Below are positions 8,345-18,057 of a stretch of DNA of 64,000 nucleotides, in pieces; position 1 is the stretch's first letter, and each line of letters starts with the position of its first letter. The DNA is from Martensiomyces pterosporus (Eukaryota > Kickxellomycota > Kickxellomycetes > Kickxellales > Kickxellaceae), in the NCBI GenBank assembly GCA_025201845.1, contig MU603995.1, positions 28,060 to 92,059 of the forward strand, given 5' to 3'. A program made the position numbers and the translations under genes. The notes under the pieces were generated by a model. That model ran no database searches and had not been told where the DNA came from. It saw only the letters and a list, made by a program, of their open reading frames with translations.

Positions 8345-10264
8345 TTAGAACTTGGAAATGTCGCGGCCAAACAGAAGCTCCTTGAACCAGTCCATCATCA
8401 AGAAGAGACGGGTCCTGAGCGAAACCTGCTGGCTCCAGTATACACTGCGCCACAAGTACTTGGCTGCCAGGTTGCTGCCCTTGTATGTCTGGCCATCGCC
8501 AAAGTCTGCTGCTGCTGCGCGACCCAGGTACGCAAGCGTTCCTCTGTGGTGGTAAGTGAAAGGGCCGACGGCACCGGTCTCAAGCGCACGCCGACTGTCT
8601 GCTGAGCCAGCCGCAGTCTCTGGCTGGATGCCTTGCCTGGCGTAGTGCTCAGCAAGGCTGCTCAGGGCATGGCCCAAGTAGACGCCCTCTTGGTTCGCGA
8701 CCTGAGCGAGCGCAGGAAGCGCCGTCAGCTTGCTGTCCACGTACTCGAGCATGTGCTGGAGCTCGCTCAGGCAGATCCTGCCGTTTCCGTCGGTGTCGAA
8801 CTGGTCAAAGTTCCACTCCAGCGACCTGAGGTGGCCGGCTGCCATCGGGTACTTGTTGGCGGTCTCCTTGACAAAAACGCTGAACTCGTCGCGCGTGATC
8901 TCGTTGCTGCTGGCGTGCTTGGCAGAATCGAAGAGCTCGGCGAGATGGGCCAGCAGGTGTGGGAACTCGACCGTAGCGCAATCGCCCAGAGCGTACACTG
9001 AGCCATCAGGAACGCCTTTGATTCTGAGCCTGTCGTCGACTGTGATTGCATGGCGGTTCTTCTGGTGCTCCGGCAGCTCCTCGCAGATCAGCCGGGTAAA
9101 CGGCGTCAGACTCAGACCAGTAGACCACAGCACAAACCCCTGGGGTATCTTGTGCTCGACAGTCGAGCCGTCAGGGCCCTTCGACGTGTACGTCAGCACA
9201 TTCTCAGTGATGCCTGCAACGCGCGCGTTTGTAATGACGTTGATGTGGCGGCGGCTGAACGTGTTTTCGGCGAACTCGGAGATGACCGAGTCCATCATGT
9301 TCAGGATGTGGTCGCGCGACTGGATAATGATGACGTTGACCATGCTCTGGACGGTCTCGGGGAAGTAGTGCACAAGATCCTCGGCCAAAAAGTCGTAAAG
9401 CTCGGCAGCAAACTCGCAGCCGGTGGGGCCTCCGCCACAGACAACAAATGTCAGCAGACGCCTCTTCTCCTCGAGCGGCGTTGTGGGCAAGACAGCCTTC
9501 TCAAAGTTTGACATTATGTGCTGCCGGATGCTGCGTGCATCGGTGATCGTCTTGAGCTTGTGGCAGTGCTCGAGCCCCGTGACGCCATGGGTGATGCTCT
9601 GGGCACCCACGCCTACGACAAGGCGGTCATACGGCACCCATGCCCTGCTCTCGCCCTCCTTCTCGATGAGGACGTACTTCCTGTCGAAGTCGACATCTAC
9701 CGCCGAGGCCTCGAGGTAAGAGCCGCGGATTCTCTTGATGATGCGGCGGATGGGCTCAAGCACCGATCTAAACTCGACTGTGCCAACAGTGACGCTCGGC
9801 AAGAGCGGGGTGAAGATGAAGTAGTTGTTGGGCGAAACAACGGTCACGTCGTACGCATCGCCATCCAGCGTCTTGAGCAAGGCAACAGCACCCCAGCCAG
9901 AGCCCAGGACGACCAGCTTCTCCTTGCCCTTGCTGCTCGGCGTGTTGACCACCGGAAACCCCTTGTACGTCAGCCCTTCAATAAGCGTCAGCTCCTCTGG
10001 CGGGTCCTCGACATCCAGGACCTCGAGCTCATCCTTCATAAAGTAGTACCCTATGCCAGCTAGCGCTCCAGTCCCAACCGCCCACGAGAGAAGCGTGCGC
10101 CGAAAGCGCGAGTGGCCCTTCTTCGGGCGGCCAGGGCTGGCTGCAGTGGCAGCCTGCGTGGCCAGACGACGAAGCTGAGAGGAGGTAGCGGCATGCCTGC
10201 TGCTGCTACGAAATAGCACTCGAGATACCGGGCGAGCGAGCAGCACCCTGCTGGCTCTGAACAT
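8345..10264 (-). CDS. NDE1: External mitochondrial NADH dehydrogenase (NDH-2) with an EF hand
   Basis: This 639-residue alternative NAD(P)H:ubiquinone oxidoreductase passes electrons from NAD(P)H to ubiquinone without pumping protons. The start at 10264 (MFRASRVLLARPVSR) gives a typical Arg/Ser/Ala mitochondrial presequence; the frame is open upstream but that part reads like untranslated sequence. A hydrophobic segment at about 57-76 may anchor it in the inner membrane. The FAD site is VVLGSGWG (about 118-125) and the NAD(P) site VVCGGGPTGCE (about 274-284); YALGDCA follows near 424-430. Residues 490-501 form a complete EF-hand loop (D, D, N, G, I and E in the expected places), as in the calcium-dependent external enzymes of Neurospora and plants. 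That points to the intermembrane-space side and calcium control. The C-terminal membrane-binding segment ends in FGRDISKF. Confidence 0.93.
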   Translation of the reverse strand: MFRASRVLLARPVSRVLFRSSSRHAATSSQLRRLATQAATAASPGRPKKGHSRFRRTLLSWAVGTGALAGIGYYFMKDELEVLDVEDPPEELTLIEGLTYKGFPVVNTPSSKGKEKLVVLGSGWGAVALLKTLDGDAYDVTVVSPNNYFIFTPLLPSVTVGTVEFRSVLEPIRRIIKRIRGSYLEASAVDVDFDRKYVLIEKEGESRAWVPYDRLVVGVGAQSITHGVTGLEHCHKLKTITDARSIRQHIMSNFEKAVLPTTPLEEKRRLLTFVVCGGGPTGCEFAAELYDFLAEDLVHYFPETVQSMVNVIIIQSRDHILNMMDSVISEFAENTFSRRHINVITNARVAGITENVLTYTSKGPDGSTVEHKIPQGFVLWSTGLSLTPFTRLICEELPEHQKNRHAITVDDRLRIKGVPDGSVYALGDCATVEFPHLLAHLAELFDSAKHASSNEITRDEFSVFVKETANKYPMAAGHLRSLEWNFDQFDTDGNGRICLSELQHMLEYVDSKLTALPALAQVANQEGVYLGHALSSLAEHYARQGIQPETAAGSADSRRALETGAVGPFTYHHRGTLAYLGRAAAADFGDGQTYKGSNLAAKYLWRSVYWSQQVSLRTRLFLMMDWFKELLFGRDISKF

Positions 10265-10830
10265 TGTGTGAGGGGGTGTTGCTGGAAGACAGCAGCAATA
10301 GCAGTGGGGGGTTGCTGTAGAGACGTGTGTGTGTGCAGAGAAAAATAACAGAGGAACCAATGCGGCTGTGTGTGCCAAAGAGGAGAGAGATGAGAGAGCT
10401 GCATGCGAGGCTTGCTGTGAGCTGGCTGGCGCACTTGGCCCTGGGGTGTGCCCCCTCCTCCTTCCCACATCAGACAAGTCCGCGCATCATTGCGGTTTCA
10501 TCTGGCACCGAGCATCCGCTGCCGCTAGAACGGCAGTCCATGACATCAGCAGCAAGGGGCCGCGGCGGCGCTCGGAGTTGAGCCCCGCCAGGGAGCGCGC
10601 CTGGCCTGAGCTCTCCCTGCTGCTGTTGGGGAGAAGGTGGGATTCCAGCAAATGGCAGCACCACATGCGGGATGGCAAGAGCACTGATACTTGTTTCAAC
10701 GGGGCTGCAAAAATACGGGGAGAAAGGAAAAACAGAAGAAGCGGAGCGACAGCAAAAACGAGGGCCATGTAGCTACCACTGGCGTCACGCCGGGCAAGGA
10801 CAGGACAGGACAGGACAGGACAGCGCGTGT
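10265..10830. other. Intergenic: NDE1 promoter and Rab5 3' region
   Basis: A 566-base spacer between two minus-strand genes. It holds a short TG-rich stretch near 10325 and a GGACA repeat at its right end. I see no RNA gene. Confidence 0.4.
10798..10822. repeat. (GGACA)5 pentanucleotide repeat
   Basis: Five perfect GGACA units end 8 bases before the Rab5 stop codon region, so they probably lie in its 3' untranslated region. Confidence 0.9.
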
Positions 10831-11910
10831 CTAGCAGGCACAGTCACCGCCAGTGCTTGCGCCGCTGGTGGACGAGCCAATGTTGACGCCCTGGCCCTGC
10901 GAGGGAGCTGGCTCGGCGCTCAGCGGGATCTTCTTGGCCAACGCCGCAAAAAGCTCGCTGATCTGCTCGCCGCTCTTAGCAGAGGTCTCAAAGAAGAGCA
11001 GCCCCGCATCTTGTGCGTAGGCGCTGCCCTCTTCCCTCGATACTGTGCGGCGGTCCGCGAGGTCGGTTTTGTTGCCTGCAAGCGCGATGATGATGCTGGG
11101 CTCGGCCTGCCGCTGGAGCTCCTTCACCCACGACTTTGCCCTCTCAAATGACGCAGCCTGGGTGATGTCGTACACAACAACTGCCGCTGCTGCGTTGCGG
11201 TAGTACATTGGCGCCAAGCTCTTGTACCGCTCCTGGCCTGCAGTGTCCCAGATGTGGAGATTGGCCGAGTTTTCGCTGTCGATAGGAACGACCTTCATCA
11301 AGAACGCGGCTCCGATAGTGCTCTCTTTGTATGGGTCAAACTGATCGCGGACAAACCTTGTTACAACACTACAGATGTGACTGGGATGGGCACCATGTTA
11401 GCGCATGGCTCTCTTGGTGCTCTCCTTGTATGGGTCAAACTGATCGCGGACAAACCTTGTTACAACACTACAGATGTGACTGGGATGGGCACCATGTTAG
11501 CGCATGGCTCTCTTGCGGGCGCAGACGCACGTGTGGCATGCAGCCTCCACATATACCCACCAGCAGCATCCCCAAGCACATACCTGGATTTACCCACGGC
11601 CGACTCGCCTAGTTAGTGTTGCCAATGCGCCGATGCACGTAGGGGTCCACACCCGTATCAAAGCCCGCATTCGCCCGGAGAGCATCCACAGAGGGGAGTC
11701 CAAGAGCGTTGGTTGTGGCCAGGATAGCAGCACCAGGGAGAAACACGAACACACAAGCAGGTATTAGCGCGTGCAAACAATATGCATACAGCAGCCGTGT
11801 GCTGAAGAGTGGGCAGCGGCCAAAGCGTAGCCCGTTTACGTACCAAGCAGAACGACCTTGAATGTGTGCTGTTTCGGCTTTGCGCCGCCCGCTGCTTGCT
11901 GCTCGGCCAT
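10831..11910 (-). CDS. YPT5: Rab5-type small GTPase, three exons
   Basis: An early-endosome GTPase of the Rab5/Ypt51 class, rebuilt as 209 residues. Exon 1 is 11910-11844 ([20 protein letters not shown]), exon 2 is only 25 nt (11608-11584, GESAVGKS) and exon 3 is 11368-10831. Donors are GTACGT and GTATGT; acceptors are CTAG and GTAG. The P-loop GESAVGKS is at 23-30, switch I STIGAAF at 47-53, DTAGQE at 72-77 and NKTD at 130-133; RFVRDQF and [16 protein letters not shown] are Rab5-type wording. The end GGDCAC carries two cysteines for geranylgeranylation. A 99-bp tandem duplication covers the end of intron 2 and the start of exon 3, so a second copy of the acceptor and the first codons sits inside intron 2; using it leads to an in-frame stop. 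The gene is divergent from the E2 gene. Confidence 0.9.
11318..11515. repeat. 99-bp tandem duplication across a Rab5 splice site
   Basis: Copies 11318-11416 and 11417-11515 differ at one base (T at 11326, C at 11425). On the gene strand that is AAA versus AAG, both Lys. Each copy contains the end of intron 2, the TAG acceptor and the first part of exon 3. Confidence 0.95.
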
Positions 11911-12344
11911 TGCTGTGAGGCTCCGGTACAAACGAAATAAAATATGTATGTGTGGCTGTAAGAGCTGAGAGCGTGTGTCTAGTGTCGAGTGCAGAGCTGG
12001 CTAAATAGCAACAAGAGCTGGTATGTAAATAGTACTCAGGAACAGAAAGTAGGGAGAGAGCGAAGGCTGGGCGAGACGTCAGCCGAGCAAGCTCGTGGAA
12101 GCAAAGCAACCTTGCGCCCTCCTGTCCGCCCGAGCCGCCCGAGCCGCTTGACACGCGCTTTATTTCTCCCTTCGTTTGGCACCAGCATGGCTGCGCAAAG
12201 CAGACAAAGCTTGCTTGCTCCGCCTTTGCCTGCTGTTCCCATTTTTGCACTAGGCGCGCAATTTGAATTTGCCTGCTTGCTTTCTCCATTTTGACAGACC
12301 AGCCCACCACATTTCTCTTCCCGATCTGCTGGCCCGCATTTTCT
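11911..12344. promoter_or_regulatory. Shared divergent promoter region, Rab5 and E2
   Basis: These 434 bases separate the two start codons. CT-rich tracts are visible on both strands and there is no clear TATA box. Rab5 to the left and the E2 to the right are transcribed away from it. Confidence 0.5.
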
Positions 12345-14144
12345 ATGGGAATGGACGACCGCGCATTGCAGACAAGGCTCCTGAAGGAGTACCGCATGCT
12401 GCAGACAGAGCTGCCGCCTGGAATCATCTGCACACCAAAGTACGAGAGCCTGGACAAGTACGAGGCTCGCATTGACGGGCCAGCGAGCACGCCGTACGAA
12501 AACGGCCGGTTTCTTGTTGACGTGGCTCTGTCGGGAAGGTACCCCATGGAGCCGCCGTCGATGAAGTTCAAAACGCGGATTTACCACCCAAATATCGACG
12601 ACCATGGAAACATCTGCCTTGACGTTTTGAAGTCCGGCAAGAACGGAAGCTGGAACCCATCGTGGACGCTGGGCAAGGTTCTGGTGTCTCTGACGGTTCT
12701 GCTGAGCAGCCCAAACCCACACGACCCCTTGATGCCCGACATTGCTGACATGATCCTCAACGACAACGCAGCGTATATAAAGACTGCAAGGGAGTGGACG
12801 GCTAGGTATGCCATGTCGTTTGACGACGACCCCTCAGAATACATGCCCAATTCGGCAAAGGCATCGCAGGAGAGCAGGCCCAATGCGCTGGAGTCCATGG
12901 CAGGGCCTGACGGGGACCATAGCCAACCCAGCGAATCCACGGCTAGCACGAAGCGGCAGACGTCTGGGGCCAATGCTGCCGGACGCAAATCAGCGTCACC
13001 AGCCCCAGAGGTAGCGTCCACTGTCACCAGCAGTGGTAGCGGCCGCCAAAGAGGGGCCAAATCTCCAGCGCCTATGGCTTTGCTGCCCCATGCAAAGCCG
13101 GTAAAGCCGCCAGGAACCGGGATCAGACGGCTGGGTCTTAGCCGCAGCAGGACTTCGCATACCAAGCCGGTCGCAAAAGGGCAGACGAAACAGGCGCCAT
13201 CGCCGTGTGCATCGTCGCAAGCAGAGTCTATAGAAGTATCGGGCGAAGAGCCGGTAACGACGCAGAGTCAAGCAAGCAACCATGGCGGGGCAGCAAGTGG
13301 CAGCAGCAGCAAGCGCCATGAGAGCCTGAGCGACCACCACTCGAGTAAAACGCCAAAAGACAGCAAACTCTCAGATATCCTTGGGTCGTCCCAAAGAAAG
13401 AGGCACAAGCGAAATGCGATCGGCTCTTCTCACTCCTCACAGACAGCACCTACTAAACCAGCACACAGCGCAAAGACAGCCGGGATCACGAGAGACGCCA
13501 CGCCGGGCAGCCAAAGCGCTGCTGCTGCCGATGCTAAAGCCACGCCACCACAGCAGTCAGAGTGTGGCAAGAGCCTGGACCTTTCAAACACGCAGCAGGG
13601 CAGTCTGGACTACGAGTGCCTGCTCAGCACCAACGACAGCACCAGCGGCAGCCCTGTGGATGCCAGCAAGGGGGGTTTTCCATATATAGCGGTGCCTGAG
13701 CTAGGCCGCCGGCCGTCAACCCCCGGAGACCCTGAAAAATCTGGCAACGCCATAGATGCAGCGCTTGTGGAGGAACCTGTGTTTGGCCCACCGGTCAACA
13801 CCTGCAGTGCTGTCGAGCAGGCTGCTGCCAGCAGCAAGGCCGATGAGCTGAAAGAGCCTGTGGGTCTCGCCAAAGATCCTGCCATCCACCCACAAGATCG
13901 CATTTCTGCGCTGTCCGCCTTACCAATAACGACAAATGCACCACAAACAGCCAGCAAGGGCAAGGGCAAGGGCAAGGGCAAGGGCAAGGGAATCGAGTGC
14001 CCATCGCCTGCACCCAGGAACACCGACAGCGGCGAGGTCTTGTACGAGCACCACTTTGGGCCACTGAGCCTCGGTCTTCCGCCGATCCAAGTCAGCTCCC
14101 AGCGCAGGCTGATGCGCCGCAGAGCACGAGCACCAAAGGTTTGA
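12345..14144 (+). CDS. UBE2T-like ubiquitin-conjugating enzyme (E2) with a long disordered tail
   Basis: A 599-residue protein starting at the ATG at 12345 (MGMDDRALQ; a second ATG lies two codons later). Residues 1-155 are an E2 fold that takes ubiquitin from E1 as a thioester: HPN at 81-83 and active-site Cys91 in GNICLDVL, then the W.PSW and NPHDPLM segments. The ending DPLMPDIADMI...AREWTARYA resembles animal UBE2T, the Fanconi anaemia E2, more than the common fungal E2s. The remaining 440 residues are low-complexity Ser, Ala, Gln and Lys, with a (Lys-Gly) run coded by a 6-bp repeat and a basic end (LMRRRARAPKV). Animal UBE2T is about 200 residues, so the tail is odd; it may localise the enzyme in the nucleus. 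The match is by eye; another E2 subfamily is possible. Confidence 0.85.
   Translation: MGMDDRALQTRLLKEYRMLQTELPPGIICTPKYESLDKYEARIDGPASTPYENGRFLVDVALSGRYPMEPPSMKFKTRIYHPNIDDHGNICLDVLKSGKNGSWNPSWTLGKVLVSLTVLLSSPNPHDPLMPDIADMILNDNAAYIKTAREWTARYAMSFDDDPSEYMPNSAKASQESRPNALESMAGPDGDHSQPSESTASTKRQTSGANAAGRKSASPAPEVASTVTSSGSGRQRGAKSPAPMALLPHAKPVKPPGTGIRRLGLSRSRTSHTKPVAKGQTKQAPSPCASSQAESIEVSGEEPVTTQSQASNHGGAASGSSSKRHESLSDHHSSKTPKDSKLSDILGSSQRKRHKRNAIGSSHSSQTAPTKPAHSAKTAGITRDATPGSQSAAAADAKATPPQQSECGKSLDLSNTQQGSLDYECLLSTNDSTSGSPVDASKGGFPYIAVPELGRRPSTPGDPEKSGNAIDAALVEEPVFGPPVNTCSAVEQAAASSKADELKEPVGLAKDPAIHPQDRISALSALPITTNAPQTASKGKGKGKGKGKGIECPSPAPRNTDSGEVLYEHHFGPLSLGLPPIQVSSQRRLMRRRARAPKV
13955..13990 (+). 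repeat. (CAAGGG)6 coding repeat
   Basis: Six perfect hexamers inside the E2 tail encode alternating Lys and Gly. The unit is in frame, so length changes would not break the protein. Confidence 0.9.
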
Positions 14145-15329
14145 TTTGTAATCGCGCAGTGCCGCAGCTTCTATGGGACGGCACAAGCTTGTTCTCACGA
14201 GTCCTGGAGGCTGAGACTGGCCAGCTGCTCTCTGGTGATCCGCGTGGAAAAATTGTGTTTTAATGCGCTCGCTCTGCGCGGTCAGGCTGTCTCCCTCTGT
14301 TCTGCTCTACTCCCCGCCTCGCATAAATTCTTTTGTACACTTACGAATCCCTCGCCTTTTTCGTCGCTTACTGCGCGCTTAATCCCACATCGTGCTCCCG
14401 TCTTTTGCGCTCTATTATTAGCGCCAAGCAGCGTCTGGCCCACACTGTGCCTTCGTTTCGCGTTTGGACAGTCCCTTGTACATCACACAGCGCCCTCCGC
14501 TGCATTCCGTTTGATACACAAATAAATACAGCCACAGCCCGGCTGTGACCCTGGCGCATCGCTCAGCACACAATGGCTAGCAGAGATGGATACATTCCTA
14601 TTAACGACCGATCGCCTCTAGGTCAGTACTGCTACGCCTCTGCGTTCGACATCCGCTTTTTTTATGACACATATGCGTGCCTGTGATTGGCCAGCCGCCA
14701 TGCACGCCGAAAGCACGCAATTGCTTTTGCCAGCCCGCCCTGCCCAAGCCAAAGAAAAGGCGCAACAGCAGTGCTCAGCAGCACATAAATCTGGGCAAAG
14801 TCGCCATTCGTGCATGGCATTTACAAGGAGCCTTGGTGCAGATCACTTGACCAGAAAGACGCTGCATCAGAGCGATAGAAAGAAGATGGGGGATGGATGT
14901 GGGTCAATCGGGAATCGCCTTATAGCAGCTTTAACAGAGATTTTGGGATGTCGCGCATATTGTGGCCAGCTAATTTTCTGCAGCTGCCCACCAAAGATAT
15001 GTCTGATATCGATTGCTGGCATGGCTGCTGGGGCTGCTGCTGCTGCTGTTGCTGTTGCTGAGTATGCGTGGGAGAGGGCGATGGGGGAATGCGAACAGAA
15101 CGGCAGTAGAGTGGGGACGCGTGCACGATGGAGGGCGCCTATCATTTATATAAGCTGCATTTGCCACCCCCTTCTTTCCTGCCTGCACTCCTGGTACTCA
15201 TACTGCTTCTGCTGGCGCCCACTCCTTTACTTTGCTATTGCTCACTCCCCCAAGCCACATCCACACCTTAATTGCCTGCTACAATCACTGCTTTAAAGCT
15301 ACCCAGTAATCTCACCGCTATCTCTAATA
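14145..15329. other. Long upstream region of the OPT gene with a possible extra first exon
   Basis: A 1185-base region. At 14573-14621 there is a short open frame (MASRDGYIPINDRSPL) ending at a plausible donor, GTCAGT. The matching phase-1 acceptor could be TAG at 15408-15410, which would join it to DSQTGH of the transporter. A GCT/GTT repeat near 15035-15060 and a TATA box at 15145 are also present. No RNA gene is seen. Confidence 0.4.
15145..15154 (+). promoter_or_regulatory. TATA box, OPT transporter
   Basis: TTTATATAAG lies about 175 bases before the ATG at 15330 and is followed by a CT-rich stretch. It supports a start of transcription close to the main exon. Confidence 0.5.
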
Positions 15330-17788
15330 TGCCAATCAGCCCATCGATCTCAAGCTGGGGTCGACGTGCTTGGGATGTGCTTCTTTGGCGAACTCATGAC
15401 GACAATGTAGACTCGCAGACCGGCCACAGGCGCCGGCGGGCCTACCGCACGGTCGACGAAACGCAGACGCAGTTCACATGGCGCGCAGTGGTCGTGGGTC
15501 TGTTCTTTGGAACCATTCTGTGCTTCTCCAACATGTACTTTGGTCTCCAGACCGGCTGGATCTCCATGATGAGCCTGCAGTCGTCTCTCGTTGGCTTTGC
15601 TGTTTTCAAAGCACTCGAGCGGGTGCTGGACATTCCCTTTGGCCCTGCTGAGAACGTCGTGCTGCAAACCACTGCTGTTGCCGCCGCCACTATGCCGCTC
15701 GCTGGCGGCTACGTTGGAATCCTGCCTGCGCTCAAGCAGCTAGACCCCAAGGAGTCACATGGTGTTCGCACTGTGCTGAACTACGGCCAGCTCTGCGCCT
15801 GGGGCCTTGCGCTGACCTTCTTTGGCGTCTTCTTTGCCGTCCCCCTGCGCAAGCAGACCATCATCCGTGAGAAGCTGCGTTTCCCGTCCGGCACAGCCAC
15901 TGCTCAGATGATTAGCGTTCTCCACAAGCGCCCCGACCCAACATTTGAAGAGGACCCCATCGTCAAGGCTACTGGAGTCAGCGACGGCTCTGCTGGTGCA
16001 CAGAGCGAGCTGAGACGCCGTGGCCGTGCTAGCAACAGCACACAGCCTGCTAGCAGGCCAGACTCGATCGAGGAAGAAAGAGACGCCAGCTCTGCCGACC
16101 CCGCCACCCAGGGCAAGGTCGCCGCTTATGAGGCGCAATCGCTCACCAACACTCTTGTCGACGATGTCAAGTGGGTTGTCAAGCTCCTCATTCTCTTGGT
16201 CTCGTTCCTGCTCTCCGGCGCATACACGCTGTTTGCCCACTACTATCCCATCATCACGGCGCTGCCCATCTTTGGCAACAACCTGTCAAAGGTCTGGGCA
16301 TGGAATCTCACGCCGTCTCTCAGCTACGCTGGCCAGGGCATCATCATGGGGCTGCCCACCTGCATCTGGATGCTCGTTGGATCTGTCGTTGGGTGGGGCA
16401 TTCTGTCGCCAATCGCCAAGCATGAAGGATGGGCGCCCGGCCCTGTCAGTAACTGGAAGACTGGCAGCCGCGGCTGGATTCTGTGGGTGTCGCTGGCTGT
16501 TATGATCGCCGAGAGCCTTGTCTCTCTTGGTCTTGTTGCTGTAAAGGAGCTACGCAACGCATATGTGCGTGTGCGCTCGTCCTTGGACAAAAAGAAGAGA
16601 GCCCGTCTCTTGAGCGACAGCGCTGCTGGAGGGGCTGCGCGCAACTCGTATGGCTCGTCTGATGGCTCGGACTCCCACGACAACACCTCTTCTTCGAGCA
16701 CCGGTGGCTCTGCTAAACTGGCCATTGCTGGATCCACAGGCGCCGACCTTTCAAAGCCACTCATCACGGAGGCTGTGGCTCAGGAAGCCTCCGGGGCTGG
16801 TCGCACTGATGATGACAATGAGGACGAGGACGAGGACGACGGCGAAGTGGATCCCAGATTCCTAGTTCCGGGGTGGGTTATTTGGGGTGGCCTGCTAGTG
16901 TCTACGCTTCTTTGCATGGGTGTCGTCAAGGCCATCTTCAATGTCCCGCTATATGACACGCTGATCGCCGTGATTCTGGCGTGCCCGCTTGCTGTCCTTG
17001 GCGTCCGCGCGCTTGGCGAAACGGATCTGAACCCTGTGTCTGGCATCGGCAAGGTATCTCAAGTGATCTTTGCTGGCGTCATGCCCGGCAACCTCGTCGG
17101 TAATCTGGTTGCTGGCGGAATCGCTGAGGCTGGCGCTCAGCAAGCGGGAGACCTGATGCAGGATCTGAAAACCGGTCATCTGCTCCACGCCTCGCCGCGC
17201 GCCCAGTTTGTGGCCCAGATGATTGGCAGTGTCTACAGCGTATTCGTGTCTGCGGGCGCCTACCAGCTCTACAACAAGGTCTACACCATCCCTGGCCCGC
17301 AGTTCCCTGTTCCAACCGGCCAAGTTTGGCTGGACATGGCCCGCCTTGTCAACGGCCAAGCACTGCCCACCCACGTCTGGCCATTCATCGTTGCGTTTGC
17401 CATCCTCTTTGCGATCCTGCCCGTCATCTCGCTGCTGATCGACTATAGCGGGAAGGAGACCCTCAAGGCTGGCCGGTGGAGCATCCGCGTGTCGACAGTG
17501 CAGCGGTGGTGGCCCAGCGGCATCGCGTTTGCCATCGGCATCTACAACACGCCAAACTTTACTCTGATGCGGGCTATTGGTGCCATCGTCGCCTCTGCGA
17601 CTACCGAGGTCATCGTCCTGCGCGCCAAGGCCACAAAGGGCTCTACTGGAAGCTCGCTTGGAGCGACGGAGGAGGCCTTGCTCAGACGGAAGATCGGCAT
17701 GCTGGCAATAATCCTTGCCAGCGGATTTGTGCTTGGCGAGGGCACTTTCTCCTTCTTTATTCTCCTGGGCCAGGCCTTTTCGCACTAG
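15330..17788 (+). CDS. OPT-superfamily oligopeptide/metal-chelate transporter (YGL114W type)
   Basis: From the ATG at 15330 (MPISPSISSWGRRAW) the protein is 819 residues. It is a polytopic membrane protein with many hydrophobic segments from about residue 55 to the end. Signature stretches are NMYFGLQTGWISMMSLQSS, FFAVPLRKQTIIREKL-RFPSGTATA and GNLVGNLVAGGIAEAGAQQA, matching the OPT branch that includes yeast YGL114W and plant YSL proteins; substrates of this branch are peptides or metal chelates. Two hydrophilic loops are Ser-rich and acidic (around residues 215-270 and 425-510), the second with an Asp/Glu run. The N-terminus is uncertain: an upstream exon at 14573-14621 may replace residues 1-27. 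It converges with the VPS3-like gene, 269 bases away. Confidence 0.9.
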
Positions 17789-18057
17789 ACCAGCTGTTCG
17801 TGTTCTATTTCGGCGTGTAAACAACGCTACTTTCCTCACCCCTTTCCAGATGCTCAATGCCTAAATGCTGCGGTTGTGACTGAGCTGGTGTACTTTCAAT
17901 AACCTTTGCTGGAAGCCAAGAAGCTAGAAAGGCATCCATAGCAAGGTCGGCTATGGAGCACAGGAAACGAATGGCCTCTCGCACCTTCTCCACGTCTGTT
18001 TCACGCTCTGCACACCCCAGATAAGAATGGCCAGTTCATCCATTGATGCCGCCTTTG

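Noticed and set aside
11609..12571. A 320-codon open frame on the minus strand across Rab5 intron 1, the promoter and the E2 start
   Set aside because: It overlaps a clear E2 domain and Rab5 exon 1 in another frame, with low-complexity content and no motif.
14664..15296. 210-codon plus-strand frame before the OPT gene
   Set aside because: Runs through the TATA box and CT-rich promoter; composition is not protein-like.
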